NCBI RefSeq assembly: GCF_027943255.1
Contig: NC_072893.1
Coordinates: forward strand, 64,202,001 to 64,266,000
DNA length: 64,000 nt
From: Anastrepha obliqua
Lineage: Eukaryota > Arthropoda > Insecta > Diptera > Tephritidae
Direction: 5' to 3'
How positions within the stretch are numbered: position 1 is the first letter of the stretch; each line of letters starts with the position of its first letter. The notes beneath the pieces are model-generated. The model ran no database searches. It had not been told where the DNA came from and worked only from the letters and a program-made list of their open reading frames with translations. Shown piece by piece: positions 27,501-39,500 of this stretch. A program made the position numbers and the translations under genes.

Positions 27501-30500
27501 AATTTTTTGAATAACGGCTTTATTTTCAACGAAAACTTTTACCAATTTATCGTAAGAACATTTCGAATTTTTTATAGTCTCAAATTCGGGTACTTTAGGG
27601 CGGTCCAAAGCAATGTCTAGTACTGAATATTTATTACCACAACACCAGAATTGTTGTAAAAAATTTATACCTTTTTTGAAAGAAATTATACCTTTTTTTA
27701 ATTTGGAAGTCAATTGGAATTTTACGGTGCCACAAAGTCGAATGACTATTTAACGTGAAATGTCATTTCAAATATAAAATAAATACCCAGAAATTAAGAC
27801 GACCTATTTATTTCTTGAATGCATAAAATAAATTAATCAATAGTTTACTTCATAAAATTATATGCGTAAAAAACAAAACTTATGCGATATTCAGAGCGAC
27901 AAAACATGTTGAAATAAAAATAATTAACTAATATTTTATAGCACAACAATTATTTTTTATAACTTCACTTCACATTTTTGGCATGGAAGCTATTAGATTG
28001 TTGATAAAGTCGAGTGGAATATCCAACCAGGCTTGTTTGGCAGCTTCAAATAGTATGTTTTTGCCCCCATTTACTCCTTGCATGTCTATCATCCTATTGA
28101 TTATCTCCCAAAGGTTCTCAATTGGATTGAGGTCCGGAGATTGTGCTGACCACTCGAGCACATTAATTTTTTCCGATGCGATCCAATTTGCTACCAACTT
28201 CGAGGTGTGCTTTGGGTCATTATCTTGTTGGAACGTCCACGAAAGTGGCATATTCCACTCAGCATGAGGAAACGTCATGCTATTTAGTATATTTTGGTAT
28301 ACAAACCTTTCCATAATTCCATCTATTAAATGGAGAGGTCCAACACCAAACCTAGAAAAACAACCCCTCACCATAATACCACCTCCGCCATGCTTAACCC
28401 AACCTTTGCGTTAAGAAATAATCAAACTCGATATCTCAATATCATAGTATACCGCCTTGATCAAAGAGTTCTCGGAATATATTCAGAAAATTCGAAATAC
28501 AAGTTTATTCCTTATCGCCTTCAAAGTTCTCCCCATCAACTGCTACTCACCTATGTCAGCGGTTAATCCAGCTCTGGAAACATTTCTGGAGCTCTATAAT
28601 TGGTATAACCATCAGAGCTGTTTTCGATTTTACCATTTCTTTCTTTCGGCTGTTAAAACGGGTTCCCCGTTCTGGGAACGCAGGGAGTCATATCAAGTGA
28701 ATTCGATGGCTGTTGGATGGTACTCATTTGGTTGTTGGTCAAAAATACACGGATAATGATGGCACGCCCAAATAATACAGGGTAGCCAATATTCGACGGA
28801 CCCATCTGGCAACCCTGCATCTTTTGACAGAGACGTCAGATCGCTTAATGACATACCGCGTTGGAAGCTTCAGTCCAAGCAAATTTTTACCATGGAACAG
28901 TACACACGACGCGAGCGCTCCCAAATTGTTGAAATTTACATTCAACAAAAGAAGTCAATTGTGAAAACTCAACGTGCGTATAAAAAATTAAACAATGTGA
29001 AAAGTGCGCCTTCTAAGAACACCATTAAAGGTTTGTACGAAAGGTACGACCAAGGCGATCGGATGAGAATATTGCTCTTGTACGGGCCAGTGTTGAGACA
29101 TCGCCAAGGACATCCCAAAATCGCCGTTGTCAGCAGTTGGGCATTGTTCGGACCACTTTACCATGAATTATCCGCATTGATTTGCATTTATTCCCGTATA
29201 AGATTCAATTGACGCAAAGATTGTTGGCTGCGGACAAGCCTCGTCGATTGGAGTGGGCCCAAAAACACATGGGTCCATCGAATAGGGGCAACCTTGTATT
29301 GTAGTCTTCATTGTTGTTTTTTGGCTTTGATTCATTCGGAACTCGAAGCCCTCCACTCATTCGCCTGATGTCTGCATTGCGCGTTACTCTCATAAACCCA
29401 TGTTACGTCTCTAGTAATGAAGCGTTCGATTAATGTTGGGTCAGATTCAGCCTTGGAAATAATATCTTTGGCGATATCAACGGCCCCTTTTTTTGCATGA
29501 AATTCAGATCCCTTGTGACAAGCTTTGCAGCAAGACTTTGCAGTGCCCATTTCATAGAATTGGCATGATGGTCTTATTTTATCAATTTTATTTAAGTGAT
29601 ATCTCAGGTTTTAATGACCTGTAAAGTAACCAGTAAAAAGTCCTCTGTCTACTCTGCTGAGCGAAAGTAGCTTATCAGTAATTCCTCTGTCTGGCGTTAG
29701 GAATTGTTTCATTTGTCGGTGACCTATATAATTCCACCATTTTTCAATGAATTTTTTCTCATTCTCAGTACCAACTAGACGCATGTTTGCCCTTTGTCTG
29801 GCTAGATGGTCAGCCATTTAATTTCTCTCATATCCCTCATGTCCAGGAACCCAACCTAATAATACTGTCTTGCAGCTCCCTAACGTGTTGCAATTGGTTC
29901 AGACAGTCATTTACCATTTTAGAGCTGATTACAGTTGATAGGAGCGTTTTCAAAGCCGATTCACTATCTGAAGGTATTTAAATGTCGATTACTCTCATTT
30001 TTTGCCTACGCAGGCATTTTCTCTGGCTGGTATTTCTGCCTGGAAGATTTTTGGGAAAACCTATTGGAATCGATTTTTTGAATTCACGCCAGATATCATA
30101 ATACAAGTATCAGGGCTTCAATGTGGTACTGCTTACAGCTAAAAAGTTATATTATTGGGTCTTACACTCTTTTTGGGTATTTGGCCGAACTCCTCCTTTT
30201 ATTTTTGGTGTGCGTCCTGATATTTTTTCCACAAATGGGGGGCCTACAGTTTTATGCAGCCTCCGAACGGCAGATGGAGTTTTTTTATAAGAACTTTTTT
30301 ATGGCAGAAACACACTCCAAGGTTTCCTATTCCCTGCCGAGGGGCGAGTGCCATTAGCAATTACATAATACGTATCATGTAACGATAATTTTTTCCTTAA
30401 AAAGTGTATATTGAAACTCGTCTCACTTTAAAAACTCGGATTAGGTACATATATTTCTATTTTGTTTACATTAAATATACTTATATACACTGAGAATAGT

Positions 30501-33500
30501 TTATAGCATGGTGAGAACAGTTTTAGAAACTGTTTCCAGCTTATAAAATCTGCTCCCAGCTTATAACAGACTGGCCCTAGCTTATAAAAACTGTTCCCTG
30601 CTTTTACAAACTGTTCCCAGCTTATAAAATCTGTTCCCGCTTTATAAAAACTATTATTGCCCTATAAAGCTGTTCCCAGATTATAAAAACTGTTCCCACC
30701 CCACAAAAACTGTTTCCAGCTTATTAAAACTGTTTTTGTATATATTTGTAACTTATTTGTGAAAAGTGAAATATTTTTATTACAATAAATTTATCCTATG
30801 TCACGATGTTGCAGCCTTTCCAAACTGCTGGAAAAGGTCAACGTTTCCTATATTAAAACCGAATGGTGATCATATGCCAATGAGTATCCTGCCTTTTCTG
30901 CCTAAGGTGCTGGAACATTGCTTCGAAACTATGCATCGTCAGATTAACTATTTTTTGAAGAAAAATTTATTAAATTGTCAACAACTGCAATCATGTCTAT
31001 ATCTGACGTCTGTGATATCCTTACCACACCATCAATGTAACAACGTTTCTGTTTTTTTTAGGAGGAAACCAAACAGGCACAGTTCCTTTCACTCGCCATC
31101 GTTTACTTCATTTCCGTGCTCATGGTGTCCAAATATCGCGACATATTGGAACCGCCAGCGGAACCGCAAATCCAGCGCCAATCACCCGTAATGCAACGTT
31201 CTGCAGCCGGTAAGTGTTGCCAACAAATTTTTAAACTGCTTAGTTCTGCTACAAAATATTTTTGGTATACTTTTTTATACTCTTTGTTTTCATTTTCTTT
31301 CTCTTTGCGGTTAGTTTGATTAGTTTGACTTTGGTTTTTACGAATGCACCAAAATTTTTATCACATTAATTTTATTTATATACTCAATCGAGTTTTTTTT
31401 TTCAATGTGCTGAAATCAAATTTTCGTAACTCAGTTGTTCCAACTAACAAACAAAAAAAACAAACAAAAAATCAAAAAAGTACAAATTGTTGGTAGTTAT
31501 TTATTTTACTAATCCAAGCAACAAAAACTCACACAGTTTTGAAACTTTATTTAAGATTTTATTTCGAGGGGGTAGCTATTGATCGTATTTTAATTTTAAG
31601 TAAGTTTATTTCACTTCTGTACATAAATTAGCGAACATTGCAGTCACAATCAAGCATAAGTAGAATTTACTTAGTTTAGTTATTATACTTTTTTTAATCA
31701 AAGTTTCTATTCTAATTTTTATTGTACGTATTTTTTATATAGTTTCTTTTTTTATTTGTGTAAAACTTGTTACCCTCTTAAATGTATTGGACGTCAATTT
31801 TATTTATATTTACTATACACTGACCAAATTAATACAAATTTCTAACCATTCGGAACGATTGTTGTATCCTGAATGAAAAATCCGTGTCAAAAAGTCAGTT
31901 ATACTTTTATAATTAAATTCAAATTATGATTTTTTTTTCAAATTTTTTGTCCAACCATTTCATGTTTATTTCAATATTTGACAGCGAGTATTGCTAATCG
32001 TTATTTCCCGAATATTTTCTCTCTTTCTCTTTTTCTTTGAACTTTATTTCACGCTGCTTTGTTCGGATTTTTGTAATTAAAAAAAAAAACATGCAACATT
32101 TACCAAATGCCAAAAAACAACCATTTGGCACAATTATTTTCGGAATTCATTTGAATGATATCATCAAATCCAAAATATTACTTACAACAACAACAAAAAA
32201 TGTGATGACTATTTGATTAATTGCGAATGTTAATTCGTAAAATCCTCTATTATCCTTTATTCAATTTTTATGAAAAATCCTGTATATAACCCGAAAAATG
32301 TGTATCGTGCTGTGATCGTGTGTGTTTTTATTGTGAATCACCTTTTCTCCATTACTTCGGTATTTCACGAATTTTGTAATTTGTGACAATTTTATAACTG
32401 TGGTCTGGTAAATTCATGTGAAACACGCTTGTTTTTTTTTTATTATTTTTGCACCGCATCTGTCGATTTCTCATCGAAATTAAACAAATTGTACGATTCC
32501 GACGATCTGAAATGGTGAATATTTTTTAATAAAAAAAAATGTTGTGAACTCTCCGCAATGCTAATATGAAAATTCCAATACCACTATTACCAATGTTATC
32601 ATTACAATACCCTTTCCTATTACTACTTACTCATGCAACCAATGTGGTTACCATTACCATTACCATTACCCTTACTTCTTTCACATGCGACTAAATGTCA
32701 TTACCATTACCATTACCATTGCCTTTACCATTACCATTACCATTACCATTACAATTTCCTTTCCCTTACCATTATCGTTACTACTACCGGTGCTTCAACG
32801 TTTTCATTACCTTTGTCATTATCATTACAATCACTACTTTCGGTACTTTTATACTTTACATTGACCATTACCGTTCTTACTATTTTTGATATAATTTCTT
32901 AATTACCTTTGCCATTACCATTGCCATTATCATTAACATTACCGCTTCCACTACTCTTTTAATCTTCCATAACCATTACCATCACTATATCCAACGCAAT
33001 TACTAATGATACCATACCATTACAATTACCATTACCATCACCACTGCTCTGCTACACGTCATTACAATTATGTTATCATAATCAATATAAAAACCATTAC
33101 CACTGCATTAACCTCAACCTTACCATTACCGGTACTATTAACTCTACAATTACCATTACCTTTACAACTACTATTACCATTACCAATACTATTACCTTTA
33201 AAATTACCATTACCATTACCAATACCATTACAATTACCATTCCCATTACCATTACTAACTATATTTATCATTACTACTACAACTAATATTCATCTACATT
33301 TGCATCCCCTATTAAAATAATAATTTCTCCATTACCAATACGATTGCATTCAACTTTTACCATTACCATTAACACTCCATTACTATTATTATTCCCATTA
33401 CAATTGTCATTATAACCACTTTTTTAACTTTTACCATTGCCATTATTTTTTGTTGCAATATCCATTTTTAAATGCTTCCATTACTCCCCCCACTTTTCTC

Positions 33501-36500
33501 TTTGCCTCTTAAAATTACCCGTTTCCTCTGCAACTACCGTTGCTAATAAACTGGACTATTTGCTCTCTGCCCCACCTTACCCCCCCTGCGACATGGTATT
33601 AGAACCCTCAGGCCGCCCGCTCTTCCCGCAGTGGTCGCACCATGTGTACCCACAATTCTTGCCCAACAATTCTCATCAAAATCACATGCCTTCGGCGACA
33701 ACAACGACAACATCGAATGTACAACAGCAACAGCAATCGCAAACATTGCATCAACATTACTACCAGCAACAACAGCAGCAACAGCAACAACAAATGGCTT
33801 CATCGCCACACCAGCAGCAGCTGGCACAACAGCACAGCTACAACCATCACTATGCCTCCTTGCAACAACAACATCAGCAGCAACAACAACAGCAACAGCA
33901 GCACCAACATCCAACATACTATGGTGAGCAACAACAGCTGCACAATCATACAATGAGCGGCGGCAGCAGCAACGGCAGCAGTAATTACGCTGGAAATATA
34001 TCACCGCCATTGGCCACACAGTCAACAAGTTCCTCGGCCTCGTCATCGGCCACCTCACAGCCGGCATCCTCGTCGTCATTGTCGAGTTTGGCCTCGCAGC
34101 CAACAACACGTCATCACCAGCAACAGCAACAGCATCAGCACGCACATCAACATGTTGCCGCACACCAGCACCAGCGGCATGCACAGAAACATCACTACCA
34201 CCATCAACAGCAACAACAACAGCCACCGCCACAACAATTCCAACAGCATTATGGTATGATGAATGGCATTGGCAATCAAATGGTTAACGGTGGTGGTGGT
34301 GGAGTAAACGGTGGCAACAAGAGCATGCCACAAAATGCAACAATGACAGCCAATAGCCATCAGCAACACTTTGTTGGCAATGCTGGCGATATGAACGGCA
34401 GTGTATACCACCAATATATGCGGCCAAGCGGCGTCAAGATGAATGGTGGCAGTATCGCTGGTAATGGCGGCAGTGGCGTTGCACATCAGAACGGCATCGC
34501 CGTCGATTATCACACACATGCGCATGCACATGCCACCGGTGTTGGTGGGGCAGTGAATGGTGCGTCTAACAACAATAGCCTCGTTCTAAGCAACAATAAC
34601 TGTAACAGTAATAGCATGCGTGGCATTACGTTGCGTGATGCCAGCACGGGTAGCAGCGGTCATATGTTGGGTGGCGTTGGCGTCGGTGTGGGTGTTGGTG
34701 TTGGTATTGGTGTTAGTGTTGGCGTTGGTAGTGTAGGCGTAACAACTGGGGCCGGTAGTGGTGTCGTCAGTGGAGCTGCAACCCTGCCATATAAGAATAA
34801 TGGCTTGAATAACAATTACCGTTACAATGGACGCACCAATATCGGAACAGGTACTACCTATCAACCACAAAAGTTGCTTTCAGCCAAGAGCAAAGGCCAC
34901 ATGCGTGATTTATTTATCATTTTCACAAAGAATTTCTGGAACCTTAGTTTTTTTTTTACTCCAATCTAGTGAATTTTTCCAAATGCTCAGTGTCGGTATG
35001 TAAAATCATGGGAAAAAATATGAATTTATTTAAACAAATAGTCAGTCATATGAAATTTGAGGAAGAAACTAACTGGAATATTTGTGCAGAGTGGCTAGCG
35101 TGACCGTCTGCTGATTCCCATTTGAACAGATAAATTCCTTGTGTCGAAACGCCTGCGAGGGATTTCGATGGTTAAAGCCTTCGAACAACTTTCGTATTCT
35201 CCACATAAGTCTTTACCAGCATTCTTGTGGTCATTATGAATCGAGGGCATGAAGACAAAACTGTGCCGAAACTTCCTTCAGACGGAAATGACAGATAGCA
35301 ATTTGTAACTTAAAAATAAATTATAGAATTGATTCTTCTTCTTCTTGATTGGCAAGTTAACCGCTTAAGTAATTTTGGCCGAGTTTAACAAAGCGTGTAA
35401 TTAGATTATATTTCGTGTTAACCGGCGCCAGTTGGACAACCCAACGTAAAATAGGCCTTCCTCTTCTGTTGCTACCACCAGTCGGTACCAGAACGTTTGT
35501 ATGCATGCGGACGTCATGACCCAACCAACGAAGCCGCTGGATCTTTATTAATGGAAGTAATTCCTTGCCTCGTAAAATTTTTGAAAACATATTTTTTTGT
35601 TTGTGCATTTAAGCAGCCATGCGTATTAGTATTTGTAATTTCATCAGCAGACAAACTCCGCTCCAAGTAGGAATAAAAAAAAAATTATTTAACCCTTTAA
35701 TGGTGCTGGGTCATATACACATATCCCACCCTCTAAAATAATCATTGCCAGATCTAATCAGAGGGTATTACTTCCTATCTTGGCTTACATTTGTGTAGAT
35801 TGTTCTAGAAACTCGAACTAATTCTTTAAATGTACATAAGTCATTTATTATAATTTTCAACAAGCTGCAAACATGAAAAAGTTATGAGCTTTTTACAAGT
35901 CTCAATTCAATTTGAGATAAACATTGAATTTGTCTGCGACTTTTTTTATTTTTATTTGCGCTAGTTTTTTTCCAAGCCCAGCCCTGCACCTATTGCTGGA
36001 ATGGCTCGACAATTTCACGGAATACGTCGTAGTGACTCTATCAGCACTCGCTTTCTCACATTAGCTCGCTTCCAAGTAAGTTTTTGTTCGCTCCCAAGAG
36101 AATACTTCACTGAGTTTAGAAGCTGTGAGCTGCTTGAGCCGCGTGTAAAATAATCATTCCAGGCTACCTCCAGAGAGTGGCAATCCAAAATATGTCTCCA
36201 TTTGTGTGCACTTTTCCACATGATATGCTCCAGTGGAAATATTTTTCGACTCAGCGAAAGCAAGAACGTCCATGAACTTAGTTGCGAGACCTGTCTGCGA
36301 CTGTAGAACCAAATAAGAAAACGAGAATTATTTTGAATTCCTTAAGCCGAATATGCTGTCAGCTTTCTAAATTAAGCATGGCGTACGAAAAGTGTTAAAT
36401 ATGTTTGCAAATTCACTTCAAATTTTGGAAAATTATTTCCCGTCCTTTTGGTTGCTTAAAATCGGTGCCTGTTCTCAGCCACTTCGAAGATGCCAATGTG

Positions 36501-39500
36501 TCCACTTTCGGTTTGAAGTACTGATTTTTTAATGCTGGCTTTTAAATAAATAAAAAATTATAAAAACTTATGAATTATGCGTAGTATTGCTTTTGAAAGT
36601 AATAAAATAGGTCCAGTAGTTATCGAGATATTTCATTTCGAACTAAAAGCTATACAAATGGTTAGTTTTTTAAAACAATTGCATTTTTGTTAGTAAGTAT
36701 ACGAAGAATTGTGGACCATATACTGATTTATAAGGGATCCATTAAAAAGCAGCCGCCAGTGTGTTTTTTTTCTATGCGTATTCGTTATTACATTACTTTT
36801 GTTCAAATAATCGCGAACAAGACGTGATGTGTGAGCTGGTGCATTATCGTGATGCAAGAACCATGACTTGTCCCACAATTCCTTCCTTTTAAGACGAATG
36901 TTCTCGCGCAAACCTAATAATATTCAGCGTTAACCGATTTTGCGATTTGTGCGATTTTCAAGCACCATTTCCTTTACTTTTCCGATGTTTTCGTCGTTTA
37001 CTGATGTTGCTGGACGACGTTCATGAGGCAAGTTTTCAACCGATGTACGGCCATCTTTGAACGATTTGTACCACTGGAAAACACGTGCACGCGATAGAGC
37101 AGAGTCCCCATAGGTTGTCTGCAACATTTTTAAGGCGTCTGAAGCCGAAATTTTGTTGGAATAACAAAATTTCAAACAAATTCTTTGTTCAACTTGAATT
37201 TCCATCGTTAAATTCGAAGAACACACTCGAGCTTGACTTGTTTACACTAACACAGAAAACAAACTATGTGACATATCACGCTGAAATTTGCCATGTAAGC
37301 TTATAACAGTCTTACCAAAAAACAAAAAAATTATTTTTGCCATATGTCATCCGCGGACCGTTTTATTGATAACGTCTCGTTCATATTTGAGCAGAAGTAT
37401 ATAGTGGATAATAATGTAATTTTATATGAAATCATTTCAATCCTCAGTAAAATATTTAAATTTAATCCATTTAATACAGTACGGCTGGCTTTTTTTTTAA
37501 TTCGTGTACATTTGTCATTGTAGTCAGAGAACACTAGCCACCTATTAGAAAAAAATAGTTATACACTCTTGGTATAAAAAAGTTTCAGCTATGAACAAAT
37601 TGTTAATTTCAAAGTGGGTTTCTTCCCATGAGCCAATGATTTAACTCCGACACTGAGTATTTTATCTAAATTCATACATACATTTCCGTGGATATGTGTA
37701 CTTATGTAGCTCTGAAATTTATCTAACTTATTGAGTAGATGTACTCGTATGTAACTAGAAAAATAGATAACAGCTCTTCATAAATAGTTAGCAGTCTTAA
37801 CTTAATCGTCTAATTTTTCGACGCTATAATTCTAAACTTTATAAACGCATATGTACGCATGTATGTGTGTACATTTATTCGATTTCGTTCGTTGGCCAAG
37901 TTTTTGTTATACTTTATTTGAAATGTATACCGTTTGTGGAATATGCTTAGCTTTGTTTTTTTTTTCAAATTTTCTTTTTTGGAATTTTTTTATTTTGTAA
38001 TTTTTTAAATTTCATTTTTTTCCACTTGGTTGTTTGTTTATCTGTGTTTAAGTGATATTCTTCTCTAGAGTTTATGTGCGTGCCACACAGCCAACTGTTG
38101 TTTCGTGTTGTCGATTGTGGTGTGTGTATGTAGAGTGGTTAGCATTTTAATCCACTTTGACTTGGACACAAACTTTAAATGGCCGAAGTTTGAAAATTAA
38201 TTTCTTTTTCACTTGCCAATTCTTATTTCTCTGCTAAGTCTTTACTATTGAGTTATTTATCAAGTAGAAATTTTCCGTTTAAATTTGCGGTTTCCTTCAC
38301 TAATTTATTCTAACTAAACTATACTCACCTCTTCATTTCGTTTTCACTTCTTTCTTGTTTCATCTTTTTGTTCGTTTATCGTTGTTCATTACTTCTTTAT
38401 TTTTACTTTTGTGTATTTTATTTCGTCCTTTTTTTTACGTTTTTTGTTTGCCTTTCAACTTTCAAGAAAGCTACCTTCTTGCTTCCATTGTCATCGGCAC
38501 CGTCACGTCACAGCCAATTGCATTTTTTCTATTCTAATTCTACTTCCGCACAATCCACAAGCAACGAGCACAACAACGCTGCATTTTGGACAAGCAACGA
38601 GTACTTGTAGAAAAAAACAAAAACAAAAAAAAAAAAAAAAACTAATTGCATTGCATGCCAGTTCGCTTTTTTCTCTTGCATGAAATTCATGAAATTTTAA
38701 TTTGAAATTTAATTATATTTGAATTCTTATTAGTTGCAATATTGACTGGACTATTAGTTTACAGCAAAATAATAGGGACTCCTAAAATATTTAACTAGCT
38801 GAATCGGGTGTTTCTTTAGTTGCATGATAACCACCGATATCGATAACTACGGTTTGATAGCTGAGAATGGCAAACTGTGTTGACATTTCTGTTCATCACG
38901 AATCGCTTAACGTCAGAACAATTGGAAATTTACTTAAAAAAATAAAAAATAAAAATATGTTCGCAATATTCATAGATCACTTCGTACATTTAACGTGCGG
39001 TTTACACGCCAGCTGCATTAACGGCCCTTATTTCTTTCGAAATGAGGAAGAAGCAGTCGTTACGCCAAATGGCAAGCGCTATCGAGCCATGCTGACTGAA
39101 TTTTGGTTTCCAAAAATTAAACAATTAAGCATTGACGGCATCATGACGGTTCCAACGAGGCGGCGCAACTTGCCATACAGAGTGCTTAACAATCGATTTA
39201 TTGCAATATTCGAGTGGCTGATCGAATGGGGCATATAACTCGTATCCGCGGCGAGCTTATGCCGGATGTTATATCCAAAAAATAATAATAATTCCCATGT
39301 AATTATCTATTAATTTATAATTTAATTAAAAAAATCATTCCAATAAAATTTTCTGTTTAGTTATGTCATTTTAAATTCTCAAGCTCGTAAAAAACACTCG
39401 ATACAAGGTGGCGCAAAATTAATCATTCAATTGTGTTGTTGCATGTCCTATTAAATATGAAGCAAATGATTTTGAGTGATAGAAATCTTTATTTTGACCT

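Noticed and set aside
33543..34531. Minus-strand frames of 229 and 151 codons opposite exon J
   Set aside because: These are shadows of CAG/CAC-rich coding. They show Ala/Val/Leu strings without domains.
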